64,000 nucleotides of DNA from Sipunculus nudus (taxonomy: Eukaryota; Annelida; Sipuncula; Golfingiida; Sipunculidae), in contig CM049317.1 in assembly GCA_026874595.1 (NCBI GenBank), positions 36,674,401 through 36,738,400 on the forward strand, read 5' to 3'. Numbering within the stretch: position 1 is the first letter of the stretch; every line of letters begins with the position of its first letter. Of this stretch, positions 22,476 through 34,839 are shown one piece after another. The position numbers and the translations under genes are program-made. The notes under the pieces were generated by a model, which saw nothing but the letters and a program-made list of their open reading frames with translations, did no database searches and had not been told where the DNA came from.

Positions 22476-22575
22476 ATGGCCAAACCGAGGGATTAAAGCC
22501 TTGCACGACCACCAGGTATACTGTCTTTTTGCAAGCAGATCTGCAGGATCCCTTCATAGAGCGTTGTACATGTAC
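22476..22575 (+). repeat. Duplication block F, copy 1
   Basis: Matches 56573-56690 in order: c.gggattaaagcct / c.ggggttaagcct, then tactgtctttytgcaagcag, atct, and a gtacaa end. It may be a fragment of a larger retroelement, because copy 2 directly follows a LINE remnant, but no protein motif confirms this. Confidence 0.65.
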
Positions 22576-22771
22576 AATATGTCTTCCCTGAGGCGGTGAG
22601 CATCTTCACAGACGGCTCCCACCAAGGATGAACATCCTTCAGGCTTAAAAGGAAGATCATTCCGAACCGATGTGCTTCAGTCGGTGCGCCTTACGGGGAT
22701 TCCCTGGTGGTTGAGAACATTAACAAATTTAAAGGCCGCAGGTGCAGTAGTCATCGGGGCTCGTTAACGTC

Positions 22772-22774
<3 letters not shown>

Positions 22775-22835
<61 letters not shown>
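22775..22835. repeat. (TA)n microsatellite
   Basis: 61 bp of AT dinucleotides. Open frames coding YIYIYI here are artefacts of it. Confidence 0.98.
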
Positions 22836-22837
<2 letters not shown>

Positions 22838-25800
22838 AGGCAGCGTTTGGTTTAACCGTATTACGTAGTCCGAAACTGTATTGGGATTCGGCACATGCCA
22901 TATAAATATTTAATCTGGTATTAAACAACGGAGACATAGCAAGAAACATATATATTTATGAAATCAGTGTCTAACAGCTGTTCATTTGGAAGTATTTTCG
23001 AAGGCAGTCTTTTGGCAAATGCAGACTATCCTGTCAGATTTTTAGTTTTATAATATGATAAAGAACAAGCAAACATATTATTGGTCTTTATTGTAATCTA
23101 ATGACATACGGATTCGAGTGGTGTAAAGTACATGTGTTACTTTTGATTTATTCATAGCATTTAAAACCCTACGTTATATTTGAATGAAACATTGCTTTAT
23201 GTATAGTGCAGAAGCATCTCGGTATGTCGAGGACTAATACCAATACTAAATAAAAAGAATACAGTTGCCCCGTTGCATTATTCGAGAAAAGCATATCTGC
23301 CATGGTATATTGATCAAATATGTCCGAAGGAGCAAGTTGATTTATATATTCACATGTTGCAACTGATAAAAATAAGAATATCGCTGTTAGAAAACTGCTT
23401 CCGTAAAACATCTACTATTGTCGTCAACACAAAGATTCTCTTTTAGATACACTTATATTACTAAATAAAATATATATGTATGTATGTATGCAACGATATT
23501 ATGCAAAACTTTAATCATCAATCAACTATATTTGTCCATTGTAAAAAGGCGAGCGCACACATATAAGAAAATATCAGTTTTTAGAAAATTGAAAGTAACA
23601 TATGTTATAGCAAACAATCCCGTGGCAAACAAAAATAAGCAACATAAGGTAAGTTATAGTTGGCGAGGGCATCAAAATGTGTGATTACAAGATGTTTGTC
23701 ATCGTTTCTTCATCGGGAAAGATGCAAGTGCTCGTATACCATGATTTACCACTTGGGTTTAGGGGAAACCTTGAAGTACAAAAGTGATCATATCTCTCTA
23801 AAATAATATAGTATTTCTCAAAGTTTGTTTTAAAACACAGCGGAGAAATTAAAAAATGCATCTCAGAATAACAACTATATGTGCATAGAAGTGGGGATGA
23901 GAAAAAAAGTATGTGAAATGACACAATAAATACGCCATTTATTATGAAAAAAATTACATAATATCATATTTTATCAAAAACACATTAAATTTGATATTTT
24001 CAGTATCTAATGTCGCCACATCATTACTTTGGCTCACTTTACTACAGTGGTTAAAACGGGGGTAACCGAAGTAAGGATGTGTTATGTCATTCATTTCAAA
24101 ATTTAATATTTTGAAAATTTTAGCACCAGGTATAAGAAAAAAAAAGAAAATATTCATATTTGCCACCGGTTGTCAAACAACATACCTTAAGAAAATGTAT
24201 TGGGCAAACAGAAATGCGGTTGCCTTCTTTTACCTTTGGTATTTATTCTTCAAAAATCTATTGGCCTATTGTAAACTTAATTTTTTTAACAGGCAGGTAC
24301 CAAAGTGTCACCAATGTATTCATACCTATACTCTCAGCAAAAGCGGCAGGAGTTATATCCAATGTTGGGTCTGTAATAAGTATTATATGTGATTTGAACA
24401 TCGGAAGCCGAGGGCAAACAAAATCTCTCTTTGCATTATCATGTAGAAAATGATATTATAACTGTTGTTGTATATGCTAATGCAAGATTGTGTTCCTTTT
24501 AAGTTATAAGCAGAGATCGGTAAAAAAATGCCATACCTCCGGGAGAAATACTGACTAGATCCGAGAAAAGACTGAAAATGGTATCTGTAACAATACCTTA
24601 TTCTTTTGGTCAAAGGCATTGCAGATATATTGTAAATACATCTATCATGTGTAGAACAGCTGGACTTTTGCAGTTATAAAAAAAAGTATATGTAAGAGCT
24701 CACCAGCCTCTCTGTAGACCAACTTATATTAATTGCAGATTTCCAGAAACACAGTATTCTTCGTCTTATATGAATATTGTACATATTCATGTGTACATTG
24801 CCTAAGCAATACGTCATTGAATAACTGGGAAGCATTAAATTCTTTTCTTCATAAGTGTGTAATAAATTACCTTTCATAGCATACTATTTAATACATTTCC
24901 AAACACTTTTTGATTTGCTCACATTAAATAATGAAAAAAAAATATTTATTTTTAATAATTAAACTTAAACATTGTTTTTTTTTCTCATTTTCGCCTATGT
25001 ACTCTTTACAATGGAAAATTTTAAGCATATAATTTGAAATTAAAATAAAAAGTATTTGCTAAACATATATAGGTGTCTTTGGGTATGTCAGCAAATTAAA
25101 CCAACATGTTCCATCACATTATGTTGCCCCAAGTAAAAAAAAAAAAAAACAAACACACCATCACAAATTTGTACATAATACTTTATGGTGTTGAATGCTT
25201 AGCAAATAAGTGACTACGTAAACGAATTTCTGTAAGATTATGATTGTTGCCGAATTCATTAGTAATGAAGTGATTTTGGCAGTTTTTACCGGAAACAAAA
25301 TTTAATTAAAAATTAAATGGCATTAAATAATCAAATATATTATGAAAGTTATTGATAGTTTAACAAAAATTAATTGGTAGAATTTCTTATAAAATCTCTC
25401 CTCTTCCACTGTAGGTTTTATTGGAAGTCTACCTCAAGTGTGCTGTCTGTTGTACTTGAAGAGTTCACTCACATGTTTCAGCCCAGTGTTCTCATTGTGT
25501 TTTTCTGTCCCCCGTTTATTCTTGTTTTTCCGATGGAACGTCATGTTATTACAGTAGTATTTAAAACAATCTTGTCAGCATACACCTGGAAACAATATTA
25601 CATATGTGTTTGCATTTAATTGGCTGGTTCTAGAACATACTTTAAATACTCAAAAATTGCTGAGCGATCACACCGTGTACAAACGGTTTAGCTTAAAGGG
25701 ATATTCTTTTGTGAATAAGGTTTGAAACATTAAGAAAAGGGTATCTTATTGTTTGTCCAATCAGCCAGTCATTGTTTGTGTCTATATGAACCTGGTTCCA

Positions 25801-26394
25801 TGCAAAAATAATTATAAACTACAAAGAAATAACTTCAGCTCTATATTATAACGTATGTGAACTATGATTTTAAAATAATAACCAATATTATAACTGATCC
25901 CATTAGCAGAATGAATGTTATCAATTTTATTTTAGGGTTTTTATAATCGTTTTTCCTTATGCTCTGTTACACTGCTTCTTCCTCGTCAACTAAATGTATG
26001 CTATGCATCCAAGAAGGAATTTTTAACGAGTCCATCCACCAGTAAAGGCTTACCTTCTGTTTCCACCTTTTGATACATTTCTGCATAGGAATAAAACATA
26101 TTAATCTCGGACAGGAGCAGAATATATCAATCATAGTCTTGTATATGTTATAAAGAAAATGTACAATTCGTGTTTCATCCTCTTGGTTTGTCATGGCGCT
26201 AATATATGACCATCAAGTTGGATTACAATTATCAACCCCCTCTAATATTTGATTTATTGTGCAGGCATCCAGCAAATGCAATAACCTTTTTTCAGAGGAT
26301 TCTGACTTCGCCCTCAATATAAAATAATATTAAACCTGTTAAGGGGAAAGATGCGACAAAGCAGGAGAAATCCCCAACGCAATACATAGACCTC

Positions 26395-26700
26395 TTAGGT
26401 TTATTACCATATCGGCCGCTGAGGAAGGAAGATGATTTCAATCAGTCAATGACCACAACAATTCTTCTTCGGCACATGTGCGTAAACATTACCCGAGTAA
26501 ACATAATTCTTACTTTGGTTTGTTTAGAGGGTACTTTTGAAACAATAAAGAGAGCAACACTCTGCGATTCATTTGAAATCTTGAGATTTGGAAATATGTT
26601 AACACTGAAAAAAAATGAACATATCCGCATATGTTTATACAAATTATGTCTCAAGGGTAAGAGATCGAGTGTGGCGTGTATGATAATGCTATGAACACAG
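26395..26700 (+). repeat. Dispersed repeat family E, copy 2
   Basis: Shares gatttcaatcagtcaatgacc, gcgtaaacattacccgagta, aagggtaagag...gtgtatgat and, further on, catcaggatgatat with copy 1 (6600-6930). Lies directly left of block B1. Confidence 0.8.
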
Positions 26701-26932
26701 AATAGGTTGATGAAGGTTGATCCATCAGGATGATATCTTATAAACATCTTTTCACACTTAAAGACAACATAAATGAATTATTCTAACTATTTATTCCAAA
26801 AATGCACAGAAAAGTTGAACGTTTTTTTATTCAGGAATCGTTGGCTCGTGGTTTATAATGGAGCTATAAGTTTACTGTAATAAACAATACAATCGAGGTT
26901 GGCTCGTGTTAGAATATTCCATGGAGACTAAA

Positions 26933-26936
<4 letters not shown>

Positions 26937-27002
<66 letters not shown>
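26937..27002. repeat. (TA)n microsatellite
   Basis: 66 bp, at the left edge of the copy-1-only segment of block B. Absent from block B copy 2. Confidence 0.98.
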
Positions 27003-27005
<3 letters not shown>

Positions 27006-29320
27006 TGACAAATTGACTTGCTAGGTTTTATCTGATGAAACTTTTATCTGAAAAACTTTTATCAACAAAGACCAAGTATCTCAACATGTACTTGTTTTAT
27101 TGAACATAACTTATCCATAGCAAAATCATTCATCTCCAAATTATAACAAACTAAATTTTGAAATATAATTAAATGGGTCAGTGGTATTATGGGACAGGTC
27201 CTATTGAACTTACTGAACTTTATAATTGTCTGAAATACCTTCCCTGGATTCTGCCCCAGCGCAGTCTAGATTGACTAAGTTTATTAGGGTAATTCACTAA
27301 ATTCTTTAAGCAGAACTTACATTACTCATAACAGGATTATGGCAAACCCTTAATAAACAACAGAAAATACGAAGCTAGCCTGCATCAATTAAACAATATC
27401 AAATAAAATAACTGGGCAATATCAAAATTGTCATTATTCACTTGAATTTCCTCGTAGTATTTCCAGTATATGCCGGCTGGATTGATGTACTATAAATAAA
27501 ATAATGCGTGAACAACTTTGGCCACGGCACTTTTTTTCCCCCTTTTTAATACTGTTGATTATTTTTTCACAGCATATATACATAATGATTCAATCTTTTG
27601 AAATCCGAAAATTTCTAAGGAATTGATTGAAAATAGGAGCTTTATTTACGTTTTCATACACCATGTGAAGTGTTATTTACATCAAGCCCACCTAGTACAG
27701 TTTTAAACTTGGTTATGTAACCCGCTCCAGGCAGCTTGCCTTGTCTCAGCTTGACCGGCCTCCCCTCTTGGCAGGCTTCCCCTCTGCCCTGCGCCCCCCC
27801 CCCCCCCACCAACACCCCCGGATGGTGCATAAAGTAGATTGATGTTAAAATTTTGTGTATTTGATACGTTCTTATTCTAGGCTTTTTCTAAATTTTAGAT
27901 TTTGTATTGTACCACAATAAAATACAATAATTAAAGTGCACATCTAATTGTGTAAAAAATGCTGTATTGCTTTGAAAGTGTGGATTTTCATCAGATAATG
28001 AATTCTTGACTTCATAAGAGTAAAAACTTCACCAGGTGTGTAATTGAAAAATCTTTCCAGTAATAATTTATAGCTGAGATAGTAATTAGCCTAATGATAC
28101 TGTTTATCCCTCATTCAACACACAATGTGTATACTTCATTTGAAACGATGTTTTTATTTTATCAAATTTACTGAATCTTTTGTTTCAGTGAATAAAATTA
28201 AGCAATACTGAAAACTCCGAAGAACAAAACTTTTTATTTGTGATGCAAGGAATAATCTTGAAGATGCCATGTTATTGCCTTTTTCCTTTTAAATTCAGTT
28301 TATACATTTGGGATTTTAAAATAAAAAAAATGTGTGTATGCGTAAATGACCTGATGTGAGCTAAACTCTAATGAATAATGTAAATAACATTTCTGATATT
28401 TTAACTTATATATCAGATATTGTTACACATTTATTAAAATTATAAATAAAAAAATGAATCTGATAAAATCTAATAATGAAAAAGCGTCTATGCTAAAAAA
28501 TAGGGTTTAATTTAAACTTAAATGCATTATTCCCGTGAAAGTAAAATAAATGTATCAGTCCATTCAGTCCACTTGCCTGTCCATCTGTAATTTTTTATAT
28601 GCATCACAGTATCTCAAAACTTTTACTGTTTTTCTCCATGAGAGTCTTGTCTGGGAATAAGTTTTGAAATCATATTAACAACTTTACTATAACCAAGTAG
28701 GAGGGCCAATTTCTCTGAGCTTATCTTATGCTTATATATATGAAACACATTACAATAGAAATCAGCATATTTTGCATTTGCTAAAACTTTCCAAACTTCA
28801 GCTGTGCGCCGTGGCCCATGGGTCTCTTGTTTTACTTGTACTGGCTTTGGTTGTCCCTGCTACTGCTTCATTTTGTTCATATTTCCCAGCCTTCTTTAAG
28901 GCTAAATCCAGGATTAATTTCCCTCTCGAGTGCATGCTTTCAGTCAGGAAAGTCATGAATTTCCAACACAGACTGAGCTCTAGTTGTTTGCAAGGAGCCC
29001 GCTATAACACTTAAATGGTCACGTGGCCAGGGTCAATGTTGTGTCTTTTTGGCTTATTTAGTTTACTAGGATGTTCCACACTTTTATTTATTTTAATAGG
29101 TTTGCCAGATACCTAGGTTTTTCCAGATTACTCTCGGATGGTTTTGTGATTTGCTAGGTTATTTCAGAGCAATAAATGTTAAATGGAAAGAGATATCTAC
29201 ACTTTAGTCTCACAAAATAAAGAGGCAAAACCCAGAAAGTTCAAAATTGGATCAAACTAAATTTTTACCAAAACTTTACTTACTAGGTATTTCCAGATCA
29301 CATGAGAGGCTTACTGTGAC
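26937..29320. other. Segment present only in block B copy 1
   Basis: About 2.4 kb that replaces 280 bp of unrelated or strongly diverged sequence in copy 2, hence a probable insertion (or loss from copy 2). It starts with a (TA)n at 26937-27002 and holds a GC-richer stretch with poly-C at about 27797-27807. A tail near 28800-28830 reads gtggcccatgggtctcttgt, reminiscent of 3' ends of repeats common in bivalve genomes. No transposon protein is visible. Confidence 0.6.
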
Positions 29321-31577
29321 AAAATGCATTACAGGAGCGTTTATTATAATTGCTCCCTGGATATACCAGCAAAGACAACTTAAAAGTTTGACGCAAAGAA
29401 CAACAAACACTGAGAAACTTTTAGCATTTGTTTTACATAGCGGTCACCTCATACAATGAATCGTAAAATATTTAACATTATGTTAATGAATAAACACAAT
29501 TCACGAAACACTAGAACATAACATGTATATAATCCATTCCATTTCCCCCGTCCGACTGATTTTCCACTATTATTTTTAAGTAAGAAGAAAACTTACAAAC
29601 GGTAACAGGGAATGAGAGCTTTTTGATAACACATGCTTATTGAGTGAGTTTTATTTCAAATTCGGCATGGTTGACTAACTCCTACATATCCTTGATTCCT
29701 CGTGTGTCCCACACATGTCCATTGGGGTATAGTTTAAACATGGTCTAAGCGCATGCGTTAGAAGAATACAAACCTCAATGTAAAAAAAAATATGCTGCTT
29801 TCATTTTCCCCATAGTGATATGTGACTCATTTTTATTTTTCATATATTACAATGTGATGACTTCCCCTAAATTCACATTCGTTTCCTAAATTATGTTTGC
29901 AATTGCCAACTGGAAAATGAATATAAATAAATAATTATTTTCATTCTTCTATATTATCTTTTGTAAATAATTTTGGATTATTTACTTGAATTAAACATAC
30001 TTTTGCGATTTAAATAAAGTGGTGGGGTAGTAAAGCAGACAAAAAGTTGAGATGAAAATCAGGAAAAAATATAAAGTTATATACGTATGTGTCTAAACAT
30101 ACATACATTTATTTAGTTTACGGTTTACTTCAAATCGGAAACAATCTTACTTGTTGCGTTTAAATGTGAATATTCAGCCAACAGCATTGTTGGACAGCTC
30201 AATAGCTAGTTTTACCAGGCATACTATTTGTGTCAGATCGCTTTCATAATTTTACCAACCGATCGGTATTGTTCAGGAAAAATAATTATATTATTTTTAT
30301 ACCTCAATATATAGCGGGAAGAACATTGTATCAGTATTAATGTAAATAACTTTCAAATTTATCATCATTGGAATTGCTTGAGAATACATAACGGACAAGA
30401 TTATCCTTTGTCTGTTATGTTGAACATTTGTAGTCAATCTACTCCAAGTACGGTAACCCAGTCCTGAACTACAACCCTTTCCCCACACGGAAATGTTATA
30501 TTGTTCGAAGTGACCGATATTATCCTGACGTTCCGTCTATTCTTCCAGTAACGATAAAATCAGTTAAATTATTCCATCATGCATGCTATATTGCTACTCT
30601 TTGTCATCAGTCATTATGTTATGGAACGATACATGTCATGAAAGAATGGCAACTAAAATTATAAAGTGCATGTCTAAATAAAAATGCATCTGCTACATTT
30701 TATTTTGTTTAAATGTATGGGGAAAATATTTTAACAGCGATTCCAGGCATGATAATGAGGGTTTTAATCTTACAGTTTATACTACAGACTAAAGTGGCTT
30801 CCAGGTGAAAATGAATCGCTAAATGTATATATATATAATAATCTTCCATCTTAAAGGCTTGTGCTCTACCCTTTAGCGACAAAAGTCATACTTTGTAATC
30901 AAATCCATAATCTGATAATGCAATTACAAAAACCTGTATAATCATGATAGCTGCTATAGAAAAAAACCCTAACCCTATAGCTTAATCATTAAGATCTTTA
31001 GAAAAATTTTGCGGCAACATCGGGCCCAGTGAACTGAGGACATCATAATCAATGACAGAAAGTCCCCTCTTATATCAAAAGGTTAGCCTTAAAATTAACA
31101 ATCAATAGGAAAGCATAACCTCTGGTATCCTTTTGGCTCTAACCTTACTCATTATGTGCAAAGCGGAAAGTAAATGATGAATAATGACGTTGGTATACAA
31201 GGATATATGTTATTTAGTGGTATAAAGCACCTGCCTGTTATCAATATAACGGATCCTGAAACACAGGGCTCTGAGCACCTGACGCATCTATCAATACTTT
31301 CACTCTCCATCTTTTTACATAAGTATACTTATTTAAATAAAATGTAATATTTAAATAAAATAAAGTTCTTCTAAGCAAGAAGCGGGGGGACGGGTTCAGT
31401 TTACCATCCGATCTAGATAGTCCAACAAAAGCACTACCAATGAGTTAAAAGCAAACTAGACTGCAATAAAAAAGAGCGCTTGTTTCGACAGATTTATCGA
31501 AATTCATGTAGATCATAAAATTACCAATGGTAATGTGAAGAAAACAATACCACTACTACTAGTGTAACTTCTGATGA

Positions 31578-31578
31578 A

Positions 31579-31613
<35 letters not shown>

Positions 31614-31860
31614 AACTTCAACCGGTACCTACCAAGGGGATCCGTTGAAAACCCATACGCTTCCGCCCATCCTGATCTTGTATGGTGGCCATAGGCGTAT
31701 ACAGTCAACTGGATGTTTTTGCATTGTGATAAGAACTCATAAGCTGGCAATATTCTATATTTGATTGTGTAATGACTCGGATGCGTACAGGAAACCAAAA
31801 ATATCATGAATAGATTTCATTTGGAATTGTCTGCCGCATAACCTTTGTTGTACTGATATG
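31578..31860 (+). repeat. (TAA)n-linked dispersed repeat, copy 2
   Basis: (TAA)n at 31578-31612 followed by the tail shared with 5395-5710, including ccataggcgtatac and agatttcatttggaattgtc. Followed directly by a family E copy, as at the first site where E1 lies further right. Confidence 0.75.
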
Positions 31861-31884
31861 AAAAGAAAATGTTGGTTACCACAG

Positions 31885-32050
31885 TACTTCTACTTTGTTA
31901 CATCCGCGTAAATATTACTCGAATACACATAGACCTAGGAGCTAATTGTTTAAAGCGTTGCATCATCTATTAGTGCAGTATTGATAAAAGTAGAGACAGA
32001 ATATTAAGATTCAAGATTAAGAATTCGATTGCGGTATGTATGATGATGTA
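31885..32050 (+). repeat. Dispersed repeat family E, diverged copy
   Basis: Contains gcgtaaatattactcgaata, a degraded form of the family core, and ends with gcggtatgtatgatgat, matching the family's gtacggtgtgtatgac end. Confidence 0.55.
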
Positions 32051-33235
32051 TATATTTATACTTTAACACTCAAGCGACCAGGAGAGGACATTTATGACCC
32101 CACCCGTGTCATTATTTGTGCTGTTTTGATAGTTTTAATAAAAAATATAATCTATCATTCATTTGTCTGATATTGGTATGGAAATATTCTGAAAAAGTTA
32201 TATGGGGTCATTTTATACCCCGGGAAAGATATGCGATTCCTTCAACAATATATACTATGATTTTGCTATAACTTTTCAATGTAATATACATATATTTTTT
32301 CAACTGAATAATGACTGAATAATGACTAAGAGGCCTGGACTTTGTAAATTTCAGTGCTTTAAATGTCTAAAGAATCAGATATTAGGTCATTATCTGGAAT
32401 CCATTGAGCAAATCCGATGAATACGGTGTGAGAACGTCAAGTCTGTGTTTTCATTGTTTTTTTAAGCCGGCGACAGTGGGCTTGATTCAATTGAATGTAA
32501 CAGGATTAAACTGAGACGACATAGGGACGTGAATGACAGGGACCTTAAGAATCAAATACAAGCATAGGAATCAGTTGATTATTCCTAGAACTAAGCAATT
32601 ATTTATAAGATTTGAGTTGTTGCATGGTTCTAGAAAATTTACCGTGAACCACAACATCCTTTTTGGCTTAAATAGATTGTTAGCTCGTTTTGTCAGTAAC
32701 AATGGCCTGAGTATCCAGTAGGTTCCGATATATCTTAGGATGATGTGAATTGATAGACAAGTTAACACAGCAGGCAGGCAAAACTTGCTGCTTTTTGCGA
32801 TAAGCAAGCAATGGGAAGGGGTGCCCATTTTCCTGAACCCTGTAACCCTATTTCCAGGGTTTGGATCTTTATGTAGATAATCATTGTGTCGCATGTAAAT
32901 CCAATTGCCAGTCTGCATCCCAACTAAAACCGTCAAGTATATCAAATAGAATTGAGCTGAGATGGAGGAACATATAACCTTTTGAAAGGACACTTTTGAG
33001 TCCCTTGTTCATTGATATTTTGGTGGATTTTTAATATTAGAAAACTATAATAGTTATTTCAATTGAATAAGCCCCAACTATTACTTTTTCTCCGAGTCAT
33101 TTAAAGACATTTAGGTTTACGGGAACAAAACAGAGAATGACAGTCCAGATAAATGAAATTCGTTGAGTTGTGTTTGTGTCATTATTCAAACATTATTTGA
33201 AACATTAAAATCAGATAAAAACAGCCAAGTAACCT

Positions 33236-33237
<2 letters not shown>

Positions 33238-33300
<63 letters not shown>

Positions 33301-33305
33301 AAGAA

Positions 33306-33356
<51 letters not shown>
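33238..33356. repeat. Double (TA)n microsatellite
   Basis: TA runs at 33238-33297 and 33307-33356 separated by ttaaagaag. Flanked by unremarkable AT-rich DNA. Confidence 0.98.
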
Positions 33357-33360
<4 letters not shown>

Positions 33361-33496
33361 CATAAATACTGGCTTTTTGAGACATACTAAAGTTATCAGA
33401 TATAAGTTAAACCGTTTAATTGACAACCGTTTAACTGGAGTGCATACAGGGCCACATAGGATGGTTGGTTTATGAACTACTGTAAATAGTCTTTTC

Positions 33497-33553
33497 ATTT
33501 ACCTCGTGTACTCATACTTACTCATTTCCTCATCGTATGACTAATCAGTTATC
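33497..33553 (+). repeat. Duplication block G, copy 1
   Basis: About 55 bp matching 59778-59835: tcatactta/gctc/tatttcctcatcgtatgac then aatca.ttat. The similarity stops sharply on the right, where copy 2 has a minisatellite. Confidence 0.75.
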
Positions 33554-34204
33554 CCAGGGTCCGTGACAGGTCTCCATTGTAATAGGCTCATGCAGATATT
33601 TGTAACAGCTATTTCCCTGAGAAGATGTATGTGAGGATTAAATCAGTTCATACTGAAATTTTCTCTTCAGCGTCTATATTTTAATCCAGATATCCTATCA
33701 TTAAACTTGTGACTTACAGGGTCTTAAAGCAGTTTTCTATATATCATATTTTAAACATGAAGTACCGTATTTCCTTGATCAAACGTCGGGCCTTAAAGAG
33801 TCGCATGCCTCATTTATTTCCTCTGGTAAAACAATGTGTCAGAAAAATTCAAGCCGGCCTTAAAAAGACACAGGTCCTGTTTAGGGAACGAGTGCCAGTG
33901 TAGTTTCCATGTTTGCCGCAAGATGTCTTTACTCGACACTATAAATGGCAGATTTACAGGAAATTGTTGTATGCATTTTGGCTTGTGTTGATAGTATGTT
34001 TAATTCCTAATTATTAAGATATTAACGCTTGACACAAGCGGCACAACTAGGTACGTTGAGAGTGTACCCTACAGAAGGTTGAACATAACTGTTCGAATAC
34101 GTTTGAGCATATTTCTTGTGTAGCATGAAGATACCAAATGATGGTGTCAAGCGCTATAATTTATAGCTACTGTCAAGCAAAATTACACTTCTTGCTTTCT
34201 TTTA

Positions 34205-34500
34205 TAAAGCGCTTTTACGTTCGTCCCCAATGTTACCAAAATTACGAATTACGATGTGCCGTCATATATACCAACCCTGCGTATTTCGATAGAACCAATG
34301 TTACCAGTTGTAAGTGGTGCAGAGTTAACTGAAGAGCCATCCCGTGCTCAGAAGGAAACAGTGTTACCAATTGCTCGTGGTGTAAAATAAACGAAACTGT
34401 CACATGCAACACCGGGGTACCTGGTTTCGAGAAATCTGCGGGGACAGTTCTTTGTGGACACCAAAAAATCTCCGGCTGTGATTCCCTGTAAATTCTTGTT
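34205..34500 (+). other. Cysteine-rich tandem peptide remnant, uncertain
   Basis: The DNA contains two to three diverged units of about 65 bp (ttaccagttgtaagtggtgc and ttaccaattgctcgtggtgt). The plus-strand reading is NVTSCKWCRVN, one stop, then NSVTNCSWCKINETVTC and VLCGHQKISGCDS. The spacing of paired cysteines and N-glycosylation-type NxT/NxS sites suggests an extracellular cysteine-rich repeat protein exon that has decayed. No family is recognised and chance is possible. Confidence 0.25.
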
Positions 34501-34767
34501 ATGGTGCGTGATTTGCGAATATTGCGCATTTGCGCGTGTCCCATATCCCTATACCATCTAAGGATATTTCATAAATATGATCCGTGTACTGGCGATGTTT
34601 TCATTTGTGTCCCAAAGTAGTGAGCGCTGGCTTTATTCCTTGGACGTGTTCTTTTTCTAGTTTTGTCTGGTGAGACCGATTATCTTTTTCATATAAATAA
34701 ACGCCGTCCTTAAACAATAAAACACAGTAGATGCCCTTGTCTGTGTAAAAAGTCACTAGCATGCTTT

Positions 34768-34769
<2 letters not shown>

Positions 34770-34837
<68 letters not shown>
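34770..34837. repeat. (TA)n microsatellite
   Basis: 68 bp of uninterrupted TA. Confidence 0.98.

Positions 34838-34839
<2 letters not shown>

Larger units (their letters stand above)
20721..26394. other. Low-information AT-rich spacer
   Basis: No gene recognised on either strand. Features inside: a CRE-like TGACGTCA at 22128-22135, block F1 (22476-22575), (TA)n at 22775-22835, and a tatgtatgtatgtatgc run near 23475. A frame at 24084-24392 and others are AT-rich and without family signatures. Confidence 0.6.
26795..30930 (+). repeat. Segmental duplication block B, copy 1
   Basis: Left part 26795-26936 matches 57178-57372 (ttggctcgtg.tttataatgg, aacaatacaatcgaggtt). Right part about 29325-30280 matches about 57658-58635 (ggatataccagcaaagaca, atttatttagtttacggttt, aatgtgaatattcagccaac). 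The end part 30835-30925 matches 58690-58765. Two copy-1-only segments, 26937-29320 and about 30280-30820, interrupt it. No genes. Confidence 0.9.

Noticed and set aside
28772-29014. 80-residue plus frame starting with a signal-peptide-like hydrophobic stretch
   Set aside because: No conserved domain and no counterpart in block B2. The gtggcccatgggtctcttgt wording looks like a repeat end.
30965-30977. ccctaaccct telomere-like string
   Set aside because: Fewer than two full units. Not a telomeric tract.
33163-33498. Frames encoding YIYIYI repeats here and at 22764, 34601, 36993 and 46277
   Set aside because: They are translations of (TA)n microsatellites, not proteins.
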